Positions 1 through 11,343 of a stretch of DNA of 64,000 nt are shown piece after piece. Each line of letters begins with the position of its first letter. Positions within the stretch are counted from its first letter, which is position 1. A program made the position numbers and the translations under genes. A model generated the notes under the pieces. The model was not told the DNA's origin. It saw only the letters and a list, made by a program, of their open reading frames with translations, and searched no databases. Origin of the DNA: Pseudevernia furfuracea (Eukaryota > Ascomycota > Lecanoromycetes > Lecanorales > Parmeliaceae); contig JAIUPT010000038.1 in NCBI GenBank assembly GCA_022315425.1, positions 558,001 through 622,000 on the forward strand, in the 5' to 3' direction.

Positions 1-1294
1 TTTGAGCCCCTTTTTTTGATTTCTGAGAAACGGCACTCCAGCTTGGAGGGCGAGATCCGCAGGTTTTAACAGCAGTCACAAGGCCTACGAGAGGTCCTTT
101 TGTACTGTGTGTATGTGTGTTTGGGAGGAAAAAGCCAGTGGAGTGTGCCACTTCAAAGATTGGGGGACAATGCAGCCCAAACCAAAACCACCCTGAACAC
201 CCAAAAAAAACTTCTCAAGTAGAGCGTAGAACAGTACGACCTGAAGGCAAGCTGCTGAGACAACTGCCTCTGGAAAGACCGAGCCTTTTCATCACAGCGT
301 CTTCGCCTTTCCGACCTCAGGGAACGAAAGGGGGCTTGGCGAAACTTGGCGCCAGCACAGCCAAAAAAGGCTTCGTACCTTCCAAATCCGTCTTTGCGGC
401 CCTGGAAAATTGGCAAAAAACTTGGGAGAAGACCGAGACATGGCCAAGCTTGCTTCCTGATAGCCATCCCATTCTCTCGTAGTGGTGGTGGGTTTCCTCG
501 AGCGCTCTGAGCGGAGAAGGGCTCGCTTAGGCTAGATTGGCAACCAGCGCAGCAGAGAAGGCCCTACCCCTTCAGGATGTCTTCCAGAGCTCTAAAAAAT
601 TGGCAAAAATAGCGGGCAGATCTGTATGACAAGCGGTCCTCTCCGGCGGCAATTTATCGCTCCTGCCTCCGGTGAAGGTAAAATATGTTGGCTAGATCCT
701 TAGATGTCCTCGAACTCAGAGGCCGGAAAAGGGGTTAGCTCGATACGGTAAAATACAGGACCTCTCCATCCATGTCTCCTTCCCCCCCGTTTTGACGCTG
801 TATTATGCGTCCAAAAAAACCGCAAAAAATATTGTAAGCTTGATTGAGGCTTTGTTTGTATTCAGGCCGAAGCCGGGTCGAGTCCCAATCACCGTACTCA
901 AGGGAATGCAAAGTAACTTTCTCCTAAGATCAGAAACGATACACGCCAAGCCGTTAGGTTTCATGTTATCGTGAACCCCAACAATTTGTTCTGCTAACCA
1001 AGCTATACGCCCGAAGACAAAGTATTTTTCCTATTACGATATATAGTTCTAAATTAAATTAGCACAACACTTCATACAGGACATGCCGACGCGTTCATAC
1101 CTTCGCCAATGCATTGCAGCGCAGTCCACGGCCACAACACAATCGATGCTCAAGGGCTATCAGAGCCCCCACAATTCAATCATGGTCCATGATCTGCGTC
1201 GATGATAACCATGGCGGCTGAGGCGCCGCACATGTTGTCTGCCTTTGCTGTTGCAGACTATCACTAGATGGCAAGAGCGACGGAGGGCAACACC
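1..1294. other. gene-poor stretch, no supported gene
   Basis: Short open frames occur on both strands (for example 117-482 and 153-467), but they overlap antisense to one another and show no recognisable domain or intron structure. I see no RNA gene here. The last part probably contains the 3' UTR of the minus-strand lyase gene. Confidence 0.5.
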
Positions 1295-2356
1295 TCATTC
1301 TGGCTCTTGACCCTTCCACTTCTCTTTCACGGCACCGACATCAAAACCACAAGCTCCAGCTTTGCTGACAAGACTCTTAGCTTTCCCCACGACAGGCGCA
1401 TCGATCATCTTGCCATCCAACGTCCACGCGCCTCTCCCCTGCTCATCGGCTTTCGCGTCCGCGATCACTACTCTTACAGCCCACGTCACCTCGTCCTCAC
1501 TTGGAGCAAAGGCCTTCTGCGCGATGGCGACCTGGTCGGGATGAATGCACTGCTTGCCATTGAAGCCTAGGCCCTTGCCTCCCAGACACTCTTCTTCCAT
1601 CGCGCTGCGGCCTTCCTCGCCCTTGTAAGAGGTGCAGACAAGGTCGATGGTAGAGGGTAAATCATGCGCACGACAAGCAGTAGCGATAGCAGACCTCGCA
1701 TACAGAAACTCAGTAAGGGAAGGCGTCCGAGTCAATGAAAGATCCAGGGCAAAGTCTTCAGCAGCGAAGATAAGACCTTCAAGCTGGGCGGCCGTCTGGC
1801 AAATTTCATTTAGATTGGTAATAGCTTTGGCAGATTCAATAAGAGCAAGAATTTTGATTCGACGAGGTGCAGACTCCTCGGGACTAGTAAATGTCCGCTT
1901 GTGATTGATGAAGTCAGCAGCCCACTTCAGATCGGAGCTGGAGTTCACTTTCGGGATCACAATTGTGTCAAGATGTGGTGCATTACACTGATATTCGTCA
2001 ACTGCCGAAGTGTTGATAGACCGCTGAGGTGCCATACCACTGCTTCGATATCATCCGCCTCGAGACCAGTCCCAACAGCGTTGATTCGAACGGCGCACTC
2101 TTTGATACCATCTGCACGAGACTGTTCGAGGAACTTCCGGATGTTGGACCTGGCTTCGGCCTTCTTGTTGGAAGTAACGGAGTCCTCAAGGTCATAGGCC
2201 ACACAGTCGGCGGTAAGCCCCCGAGACTTGTCAAGCATCTTCTGTGATGATCCAGGGACTGAGGAATCTTTGAGCCTCCATTTTCAAGTCTCATTACGAT
2301 TACAAGAGCATACCATAGAGCAGAGCTCGCCTGACCGCCGTTCTGGCAACAGACAT
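1295..2356 (-). CDS. HpcH/HpaI aldolase / citrate lyase beta-like protein
   Basis: Three exons join to a 318-residue protein: 2356-2314, 2258-2038 and 1987-1295. The introns are 2259-2313 (GTATGC...CAG) and 1988-2037 (GTATGG...CAG), and both keep the frame. The first join rebuilds the family start RRALLYVPGSS near residue 9. It is followed by a DCVAYDLEDSV-type metal/phosphate segment, the DTIVIPKV strand and the late FNGKQCIHPDQV motif, all typical of the TIM-barrel HpcH/HpaI family that includes mitochondrial CLYBL. Members cleave or form C-C bonds of CoA-thioesters such as citramalyl-CoA or malyl-CoA, with Mg2+. The precise substrate cannot be read from the sequence. The start at 2356 gives a short basic N-terminus that could be a weak mitochondrial signal. 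The gene diverges from a small membrane-protein gene 356 bp away. Confidence 0.88.
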
Positions 2357-2712
2357 CGTGCTCGTTGACCTTTGAAGAAAGCTCTGACGCTTCTAGCCGA
2401 GACGCACGATTACTTGAAATTTGAACAGCGATCTAGTCCCCATCTATACAATACGAGCGAGAAAAAGAACGAATGTCGTTGTTGTTCAAGCGAGCAGACG
2501 CCGGGAATCAGGCGTCTATCTCATTTGAGTTTTCGTACTCAGAACTTCGCCTGGCAGGATGCTTTCTAGCTTCCTAGACGAGTCATGATATAACTTCAAC
2601 ATGAATGATTTAGCCTTATTTATCAGTCTATTCTTCCGTGAAGTGTATTCTGAAAGAAAAGAAATCTAGAGTCCTTTCGTTACGCACTTCCCCAGATTAC
2701 TCTACGTCTACC

Positions 2713-3198
2713 ATGCCCTCCATAATCCAAATAGCCTTCTTCTTCGAAGCCCTCGTGAACATCCCTGCCATCGTCTCCCTCATATTTTATCCCGAGTCTA
2801 CCATCCGCCCTGCACTGGCGACCAAGTCTTTATTTTCAGCCGCTGAGCTCACTCAGACCGCCACGCTCATAGCCCGCTGCGCAGGCGTCCTCATCCTCGC
2901 TCTCACACCACAACTACTACTCGCATTGCCAGACTCGAAAGATTGTGTCGGAAAACGAAAGCAAGTCTACTGGACATTAGGCTTGGGAGAAGCCGGTCTT
3001 ATCCCGCTATTCTTGTGGGAAGCTTTCAGAGCCAGTGATCAGGAGAAGTTGGAATGGCCAGGAGGCTTGACGAGAAGAGCCGCGTTGCTGTGTGCGGGCG
3101 TGTTGATTCCGCCCTTGGCTTGGAGGGCGTTCGTGTTTGGGTGGAAGGAGCACTGGTTTGGACCGGAAGGCGGTCGTGGACGGGACAAGAGAACATGA
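2713..3198 (+). CDS. small multi-pass membrane protein, unknown function
   Basis: The frame is open from 2638, but the ATG at 2713 (MPSIIQIAFFFEAL...) is the likely start and gives 161 residues. Hydrophobic segments lie at about residues 5-25, 50-75, 88-108 and 123-145, and a basic, glycine-rich tail ends in RGRDKRT. This suggests four membrane spans with a charged C-terminus. It resembles the many small uncharacterised integral membrane proteins of ascomycetes, and I do not recognise a specific family. No intron is needed. It shares a short promoter region with the divergent lyase gene. Confidence 0.7.
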   Translation: MPSIIQIAFFFEALVNIPAIVSLIFYPESTIRPALATKSLFSAAELTQTATLIARCAGVLILALTPQLLLALPDSKDCVGKRKQVYWTLGLGEAGLIPLFLWEAFRASDQEKLEWPGGLTRRAALLCAGVLIPPLAWRAFVFGWKEHWFGPEGGRGRDKRT

Positions 3199-3599
3199 GC
3201 AGATCAAGCCGATACAGATGACCTAGTCAGGAGATGGAGTTTAGGGCGGAAGGGTCAGTGAAGGCCTCTTATCTGATGGATGATGCTGAAAGGAATCTAT
3301 GAATTACGAGTATTGGATGTTTGGTATCTAAATCCTAATATCTCATTTATTTATACAAGTACTCATGCTAACATGCTGCTTCTGCAGTTTCGTTCTGATT
3401 TTGTGCTCTTCTCGGCCGTTGTTGCACCGAATTTGGCGATGACTCAAGGAGTTCAACTTCAAGGCGTAGAAGTTGCGAATGAAAATCTGCAAAGAACCGA
3501 CAACCAAGGCGCACCAAATCCCTAGATTCGAAGTTTTGAGGCTCGCTATGATTCGATAGTGGTAGAACGGCAGGGCCTGCGCCCACCATACAAAGCACT
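3199..3599. other. intergenic, no gene seen
   Basis: Convergent 3' regions of the small membrane-protein gene and the acyltransferase relic. The short open frames at 3280-3525 (+) and 3368-3598 (-) are antisense to each other and have no recognisable features. Confidence 0.5.
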
Positions 3600-5323
3600 T
3601 TAGTCTCTTTTCAAGCTTAGCATCAGGTCCGCGACACTGTCCAGGAACTTCGGAATATCCTCATCCCGTTAGGCCGATAAATTGATGCCTCCTCTGAATG
3701 TGCTTATGCGTATGATCCTGTCATGGAACCTGTGAATGATGAAAGACTTTTGAATTCAGGCAGACTTACACTGGCGGCCCACCTAGGTTGGCGGTGAATT
3801 GCACGTCATCGACATGCAAGACGTTATGGGTTTGCGTCTGATCAAAATATGAATTGACGATGTCCGTTTCGATGATCCCGTCACTCAAGAAGAATCGTTC
3901 TCAAATATCAGTTCTCAAATATTAGCCAATGGCCCTATACCCATGCCCATTGACTCACGGCATCAACTGTCCTTTTGCCTTTGGAAACTTTTAAGTCGTT
4001 CCTAGAAGCATTGGTTGGTAGGGTTTGGCTCGATCAAATATAGTCTTAATGTACTTCGCCCTCGCCATATACTCCGCCATGGAAAACGATTCAGTGAGTA
4101 CCAATTTCTGGTCCCGGACCGCTTGATACGATCTGAAAGCCTCTGCGCACGCTAATATCAGCTTCCCATGGACTTCTTCCCTGCTCGCATTGTCCGAGAG
4201 GATGTAACGCCCAACATCTCGGAACGCATTCGCACTAATAGCTTTACACATGGAGATATATCTCTGTGATCCTGGAACACCTTGATCAAGATACTTTCGT
4301 CCATTGAGGAAAAGCGACGATACTAAACGGTCACCGTGTGTCGAATTTTCTTGGACTAGTTGCACCTGAGCATTGTCACCACTATGGCCGCGTTGCTAAG
4401 ATGAGTGACAGAGCACGCTTTTCCTAACTCACCTTTTATAGCAAGCAATGTGGCGTTACTTTCTTCGACCGAGAATCGTTTGTGAATAGCTTTCGGCAGG
4501 TATTCGTCCTTGGAGAGAACGTCCATTCCCCATTCGCTCTTCTGTGCCCCACATTTCAGGCTATGTATCCTATCATTAGTAGGGAAAATACATACGCTCG
4601 CCTCCATCACCAGATTGGTGAGGTTCTCCACGCCCTCTTCGAACTTCTTTCCCTCACTCATTTTTTCGTTGTTCATCATGCTTACCCACGGCGTTGGGAA
4701 TTTCCCTTTCAATGCTCCTCAGTCGAAGGTCTCTTCCTTTCTGCCAACGGCATGTGCAAGAAACTCAGAAAAACCCGCGGCCAAGATATATAACCCAACA
4801 CCATCTGCAGTCATATGATCGACTCGAAACGCAAACTCAGCCCCAACCACCTTGCTCTTCTGATCGACTCTGGCATTCAAGCGCACGCAAACCGGGTCCT
4901 TAATCACAGCTTGCCTCATCTCCTCCTCCACGCTCTTACTGTCTTAACATGTGTCAAGGAAAAGCGACCTTTCGGCCCATTCCCTAGCCTCTTCATCAGA
5001 CCCCGGAATACTCAGCTCAACCCAAAGACTCCCATCCTCTCCTTGCTCACTACTAGATCCCATGATCACTTCTGGCAATTCCAACCGAAGTCTCAGCCAT
5101 GCACGCTCTGCCGCTCTATGAAAGTTCTCAAGAATAGATCGGAGTAGGGGCTAGTGAGAGAGAACCTTCCACTAAGGAACATTTGCCGTGGGCCGAGTGC
5201 CTGACGAGCCCACTTTGTTTGAGCGCCGAGGGCACGGCGGATGTATAAGTTGGACTTTTCAGTGGCGGGGTACCAGTTGTAGAGGAAGGGGTCTACGTGC
5301 GGAATATGGGGTGGTGGGGCCAT
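3600..5323 (-). pseudogene. relic of a condensation/BAHD-type acyltransferase (Tri3-like)
   Basis: Read on the minus strand from ATG 5323, consecutive segments in changing frames make up one acyltransferase. The catalytic HxxxDG-type motif appears as DHMTADGVG near 4830. Later come a SVTHLSNAA segment and a C-terminal STFRGGINLS motif followed by a helix ending at stop 3600. At least four in-frame stops break it: TAA 4944-4946, TGA 4719-4721, TAA 3991-3993 and TAA 3669-3671. Frameshifts lie near 5150 and near 4358. One clear intron survives (3730-3769, GTAAGT...CACAG), and a second probably lies about 3900-3955. Intact members transfer acyl groups to secondary-metabolite alcohols or amines. 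No intact reading frame can be built, so this is a dead gene. The subfamily is uncertain. It lies beside an intact isopropylmalate synthase. Confidence 0.8.
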
Positions 5324-5980
5324 GCTAAGAGAATCTTTGGGGCCAAAAGCGCTGGTCCTCTTGATTAAGAAAGCGGTAAGAAGTAAACCTGGCCGTAGAG
5401 AGTTCCAAATCAATTGATGACAGACTCAGTATTAAAAAAATTGTCGGTCTGAAAATAGATCCAGGAAGAGAAAGAGAGATAGAAAGAGGGCACCACTATT
5501 TGCGGATGACGAGGACCCGTCGGAGTCACACACTTGCGGCTCAAGAACAGTCCTTCGTCATCTTTGGTATTTTATCATGCTATTGCCCAACCAAAATCTT
5601 CTTGCTAAGGCACGTATACTGGGACGAGAGAGCTAAAAGCCCACTTTACGCCTCAAGATCTTCAAGATCAGGCGGCTATTTACCGCGCGCATTCGAAAAT
5701 TGTGGGGAACTGGGGATTTTCAATGTCGACAATGTCAATTTGAGCAAGTACTTCTCAAAGTCCTACACACTTTACATTACACAAGGGTGAGACACGACTA
5801 ATAATAAGTGGCTCGTATCTTGTGGCCTAGCAAGCAAAGCAGCCAGTAGCGCAACATCCGATATCGGATATGATTCGTCAAAAGTTTGCCCGTCTCCCCT
5901 CATTTAGCCGCCCACAGTCACTTCCACCAATTTGTGTCGTGGAAAATTGGCTCTTCTACATTCATCGGCGCTGATACAAG
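5324..5980. other. upstream region of LEU4
   Basis: Region between the acyltransferase relic and LEU4. It contains no coding sequence I can support. It carries the CCG-N4-CGG site listed separately. Confidence 0.5.
5858..5867. promoter_or_regulatory. CCG-N4-CGG palindrome, candidate Leu3-type site
   Basis: The perfect palindrome CCGATATCGG lies 114 bp before the LEU4 start codon. CCG-N4-CGG is the known recognition geometry of the Zn2Cys6 regulator Leu3, which senses alpha-isopropylmalate, the product of this enzyme. Matching spacing at this promoter supports a functional site. The central ATAT differs from the preferred GC-rich centre, so affinity is unknown. Confidence 0.5.
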
Positions 5981-8061
5981 ATGCCTATGTGAGTCTGGAA
6001 CCTGTGAAATAGACGTACAGTTTGCTAATTGTCGTGGTACCCAAGGCTTAAAGACCCATCGACTAAGTATCGACTTTTCAAGCCTATCGACTTACCAAAT
6101 CGTCAATGGCCTTCCAAAACCCTCGATAAACCCCCACGCTGGCTCGCTACAGACCTCAGAGATGGAAACCAGTCTTTGGTCGATCCTATGGTACGTGTGC
6201 GCAGTACTGGCGCCCCGAAATCGGGACATGGCATATTGGTCTGAGGAGGGAAATGCTGAAGTATGATGGTAGGGCTCAACCCAGAAATGGCGATACTTCA
6301 AGATGCTAGTGGAACTTGGCTAGTATGTGAAAAGTGCTGGCTGCCTTATATCTGAGCTCATATGACGGGATTAGCAAGGAAATCGAAGTTTCGTTCCCAT
6401 CGGCATCAGAAACAGACTACGAATTCACACGTCGCCTGGTGGATACCCCGGATGTCGTACCGCACGATGTAGCTCTACAAGTCCTCAGTCCTTGTGAGTT
6501 GCTCTAGTTGTGCCAACGGTAAAGGATTGGACAGAGTTGACTCATTCGGAGACCAGGCCGGGAGGATCTTATAAAACGAACCGTCCAATCTGTCGAGGGA
6601 ACGAAAACCGCCATCCTCCATCTTTATCTTGCTACCTCGCCATGTTTTCAACAGATAGTTCTAAACCATTCTGAGGAAGAGGGCATCGCTTTGGCTGTTG
6701 CGTGCACCAAATACGCACGTTCGATAACGAAAGACAGCCCATCCACTAGAACTCATTGGCAATATGAATTCTCCCCAGAAACATTCTCTGATTCGAACCT
6801 CGATTTGGTTGTGCGAATTTGCGAGGCTGTTAAAGCTGCGTGGGAACCTTCAGAATCTAATCCAATTATATTCAATCTTCCAGCTACCGTCGAAATGTCT
6901 ACTCCAAATGTCTACGCAGACCAGATCGAATATTTTTGCCAAAATATAACAGAAAGAAATAAGATTTGTGTGTCAGTACATGCCCACAATGACCGTGGGT
7001 GTGCTGTTGCAGCTTCCGAACTTGGACAAATGGCTGGAGCAAATCGAGTAGAAGGAACTCTTTTTGGTAACGGCGAGAGGACCGGAAATGTGGACCTCGT
7101 AACCCTGGCCTTGAATCTTTATTCTCAAGGAATCCACCCCGAAGTTGACTTCTCTGACATCAATTCGGTCATTGATGTCGTCGAAGAGAGCAACAACATA
7201 CCGATCAACCCACGTGCTCCGTATGGAGGATCGCTAGTCCAGTGCGCTTTTAGTGGATCACATCAAGACGCGATTAAGAAAGGTTTCCAAGCGCGAAAAG
7301 GGCTCAAGGACGAAGATCCATGGCTGATACCGTACCTCCCCCTCGACCCTCAAGACATTGGCCGTACATACGAAGCTGTAATTCGTGTCAACTCGCAAAG
7401 TGGGAAAGGTGGTGTCGCATGGATCATTCAGAGACACCTAGAGCTCGACCTTCCCCGTGGTCTCCAGATTGCCTTTTCGAAAGTCGTTCAACAAAAAGCC
7501 GATGCCGTTGGACGAGAACTGTTGGCCAAGGAAATTCAAACGCTATTCCAAGATACTTACCACCTTAAGGGCGCACCTCGCTTCACTCTTGTCGACTATA
7601 GTATTGCACCTGATCGCTCCGTACCCTTCATTCTTGAGGAAGGCCGTAGTCAGAACACGCAGAACTCAATGAGAAGATTCGAAGGTGTCGTGGACTGGGA
7701 CCGAAAGGAGCACAAGATCACCGGCCTCGGAAACGGGGCGCTTTCCTCTCTGGTAAACGCCCTGCACATGCTTGGAATCGATCTGGATGTTGCAAATTAC
7801 AGCGAGCATGCCATCGGCAAAAACAAGAACGTCCAGGCAGCCACCTACATTGAGTGCACGGCAGCTGGCAGTAAGGAACGGGTCTGGGGTGTGGGCATCC
7901 ATGAGGATGTGGTGCAGGCTAGTTTGAATGCTTTGCTTTCTGCAGCTTCATCGGTGAGTACTTAGTTCCTTTACGGCTTTATCGGTCTTCGCGATAAGCT
8001 AATGGAATTTGAATAGTTCATGGACAGTCGACCAAATACGCCTTTGCCTGTTCCACAATAG
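5981..8061 (+). CDS. LEU4: 2-isopropylmalate synthase (alpha-IPMS)
   Basis: Catalyses acetyl-CoA + 2-ketoisovalerate to 2-isopropylmalate, the first committed step of leucine synthesis. Six exons: 5981-5988, 6046-6190, 6273-6322, 6375-6493, 6557-7953 and 8017-8061, giving 587 residues. The first exon is only 8 nt. Each join restores family sequence, for example LATDLRDGNQ (about 37-45, catalytic Arg-Asp), VELGYKEIEVSF, the VHAHNDRG metal ligands (His 249 and 251) and the GNGERTGN loop (about 278-285). From about residue 448 the LeuA allosteric/dimer domain follows, so leucine feedback is likely. The N-terminus MPMLKDPS looks cytosolic rather than a mitochondrial presequence. All catalytic motifs are intact. 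The neighbouring dead acyltransferase leaves open whether this is the housekeeping copy or a cluster paralogue. Confidence 0.93.
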
Positions 8062-8520
8062 GGTCCTCGTTTTGTCTAGTGCATTTTTGCCAAAATAGGA
8101 GACGCCTCTGCTTGCCAGGTTTAGTGATTGGGTCTTGAGGATGACATCGTCATGAAGGTGTGGAACGGAAAACGGAAAAGTTGGGCACTCGATGAATGTA
8201 CATAATCACGGAATAGTACACGATAGAATCCTGCCAAGATCAATAAGTCCCCTTAGCTGAGCATGTATTGTAATTTCTCAGAGTGACTCGGTGAAGATGA
8301 TGACTCGAAAGTTCCTATGTCATATGCGAATAAGTAAGTGTTGATGAAAGATGAGAGGTCCTTGTGGAAAAATGTAGACAAATGCGCCTCTGTGGCGCAA
8401 TGGAAGGCCGCGACTTCTCTTCCTTCTGCATATTTCGAAATACTACGTCCCTCGATCCACGGCCACTAGAAAGATACAGATCTTAATTGAGGTCGGCTAT
8501 ACGGATCAGAAGCACTGATA
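8062..8520. other. intergenic between LEU4 and the PEF gene
   Basis: No coding sequence seen. A short stretch near 8390-8430 resembles the 5' half of a tRNA but does not complete a cloverleaf. Confidence 0.5.
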
Positions 8521-9689
8521 ATGGCCTACAACAGCGGCTACAATCCAGATGCGCTTCCTGCGTGAGTAGCAGTGTCCCAACCCCGTATACTTATTTATGC
8601 CCAGTACTAAATCCTTCTGTCAGTCACGCAGAGCCAGAACAGGTATATCTTACTATTTTCCGCTCCTCGTGCCGAAGCTGACCTAAGTCCCATCGATACA
8701 GGCAGCCCAAATCCTCTCTTCCCAACAGCAACGCAAGCAATCAAACCCTCCACATCCACCACCAGCACGACCCTATTCGAACTCCAATCCCCAACCCTAC
8801 AACAACCCTCAATCCCAACCGCAATACCAAAGTAAACCTCCTCCACCAGTTCCCAACAAGGCCCAGCAACTACAAACGCAATCCCCGCCCCGTCTCTCCC
8901 CAAACAACTCCTACAACGGTACCTCATTCAACCAAAACGCCGCGTCATCGCCCTCACCCCAAAGTTACGGCTTCGGCCCTCCACCACAAGCTCACCATGG
9001 GCGTCCACCACCTCCGTCTCGACCGCCTGGGACACCAGCCCCCGGCAGCAGCAGCGCCAACGCATCGCTTTTTCCCCTTTTCAAAGCAGTCGATACAGCA
9101 GGGGCGGGCCAGTTGACGGAAAGGGAGCTGGGGAAGGCGCTAGTCAATGGGGACTTTACGAGTTTTGATCCTCATACGGTTAAGATGATGATACGGATGT
9201 TTGATGCGGATAAGGATGGAAGCATAAGTTTTGAGGAGTTCTGGTACACTCGGCTCCTTTTTGGTCGTGTTACTGGGCAGAGTTGACATGTCGGCAGCGG
9301 CCTCTGGGGTTTCCTCGCTGCCTGGCGTGCCCTTTTCGATCGCTTTGATGAGGACCGGAGCGGCTACATATCCTTCGATGAGTACACGAAAGCGCTCATC
9401 GCCTTTGGCTACCGTCTTTCCCCTACTTTCGTCAATCTACTGTATACGACCTACGATAAAAGCGGAGAAGACCGCATGAGCTTTGATTTATTTGTGCAGA
9501 GCTGCATCATACTAAAGAGGATGACAGATGTGTTTAAGCGGTACGATGACGACAGGGATGGATATATTACGCTGAGCTTTGAGGAGTTCCTGACTGGTAA
9601 GTAGCTACACCGCGAAACCGATGCAAATGATACGGTCCGTGAGGATTACTTGCTGACAAGTTTAACCAGAAATACTACGCCAACGCTGA
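8521..9689 (+). CDS. PEF1: penta-EF-hand (PEF) calcium-binding protein
   Basis: Five exons (8521-8561, 8624-8642, 8702-9243, 9298-9596, 9670-9689) give 306 residues. The N-terminal half is rich in Pro, Gln, Asn and Ser, as in ALG-2/peflin/sorcin-type PEF proteins. The C-terminal half carries EF-hands: FDADKDGSISFEEF and FDEDRSGYISFDEY are canonical loops, YDKSGEDRMSF is degenerate, and YDDDRDGYITLSFEEF is a further loop. The linker GLWGFLAAWRALFDRFD matches the PEF F-x-x-LW...W spacer, and its join across 9244-9297 uses the codon split TG/C. The last exon is very short and adds EILRQR. Family members dimerise and bind ESCRT or coat proteins in a Ca2+-dependent way; yeast Pef1 acts in budding and cation responses. 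Confidence 0.9.
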
Positions 9690-11343
9690 GCTTATGGGTC
9701 AGGCAAAAATGAATTCCCTGTACATTAACAGCCAGGCGCAGGGAGGATGACCTCTTGAACATTTTCGGGGACTTTTTAAAGACTGTCACTACATCTGGCA
9801 ACTTGGGACTATCCGCGTCACAAATCATAGAGACTTCTAAATTGCCTCGATGTTACACTCACTCGGAAGGTCGAGTATTCTGTGTGTCTTATACTCACAT
9901 ATATTACCAAAACTCAGCAGCTGTGGACGTAATTAGCAGACTAATTTCCTCTGCCAGAGGATTCAGCAAGGACGAAGGGGGCACTGACTTTTCTGTTCAC
10001 CCCCAGACCTTGCATGAAGCAACGGAAAACGACAGCAACCGTTCTATGGATGGAGACTCAGACCTACGGCTATTTTTCTTCCGCGATATGAATTCTAGGG
10101 ATGTTGGAGCTTCATTGGGCACCCACCGCTGAGTACTCAACGCCACCGAAGATACTTGCGAGTCTTCGGGTAAAATCAGCCAACGATCTTGCCTTAGTCG
10201 CGTTTTCAGCAATCCCATTCGAGGGCTGTAGGCTCGAAAATGGGGACCCCAATCCTGACGCAGTATACAAGACAGGAAGGCCTGCGGCCAAAGTCTGAAA
10301 CTTTCTAGAATACCTGGTGAAGATCCTTCAGCTCGGAGGTGAATAGGGATATACGAATAAGTCAATTGCTTTACTTTGGTGACCTTATTGGTGGGAGACC
10401 TCTGCGAATTGCACGATTTGCAAAGCGAAATGCTCCCGTCCAGAATCAGCGAACGTCCTCGCAATGAGTTCTTACGCGACCTTATTGTGCGAGGATAGCA
10501 AGAATTAGATGGTGCCCCAAGAGGTGGCGTATGGATCATTCATCTCATCGACCGCCTTTTCAACCTTGCTCCACTCATCGCGAGGGCAATGCGCCTTCAA
10601 GCTTTCTGTATGAAAATCAAAGGCAGAGTGCAATGCGTGCAATGGTAACGAGACAAAGGGTTAGGGAAAAGCCAGCCAAGGGGGTATTCTGACATTCCCG
10701 ATATCGAGGCTGTGATCGCAGTACGAGAAGACGGAGCCTGACGTTGGCTTTCTGTTCTCATGTTCGTGGCCGAGGAGCAATCTCACGGCTAGCATCCATC
10801 GATGGTGCAAGAATTATTGCGATCTAAGGACACAGTTCTTACCGCCATGGGAGATGCAGCTGATGCAGCATGCGGCACTCTACTTTACCTAGCAGGGCGC
10901 TGGGACATGTATATCATGTATGATACCAGCTCTGAATCATAGCATGCAATGAATTGATTGTTTACCAACTTCCCGGCGAAAGTACTTTGCAGGTTCGATT
11001 GAGACAAAGCAGGTTCAGGTTGGCTTTGGATACTAATCAGAGACGTTCTTTCGCTCATCGTAATTCTGACTCAGCTAACGTGCTGCATACAGATAATGTA
11101 CACTTCATGTGGGGCATCCTTGCGGCTAACTTCTACAGGCCTTTATACTAGGTACAACGAATGCGCCACGTGCGTACCGAGGCGCGAAATCGGGTAGAAT
11201 GGGATGTTGATACCAACAAGCGCAGTGTAACGACAGCATAGCCGTACTGATCATGCAGGCGCAATCTCCACTGTCAATGCTTACCCTTTTGCACAGCTCA
11301 GCTTCATACTCCTCGGACTCAGCTTTGATACTCTACAGACGCC
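9690..11343. other. long intergenic region, no supported gene
   Basis: About 1.65 kb. Open frames of 125-180 codons (9755-10132 +, 9997-10539 -) are mutually antisense and have no domain, signal peptide or splice pattern I can recognise. Nothing else is seen. Confidence 0.45.

Noticed and set aside
4404..4480. Intron GTGAGT...CTAG in the acyltransferase relic
   Set aside because: The sequence inside encodes the expected SVTHLSNAA block of the family, so it is coding and a frameshift downstream is the better explanation.
8390..8430. tRNA-Arg-like start (TGGCGCAATGG) upstream of the PEF gene
   Set aside because: The D-stem and anticodon stem do not pair and no TTCRA T-loop or matching acceptor strand follows, even allowing an intron.
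9997..10539. 180-codon minus-strand frame
   Set aside because: No recognisable motif, atypical residue use, antisense frames equally open.
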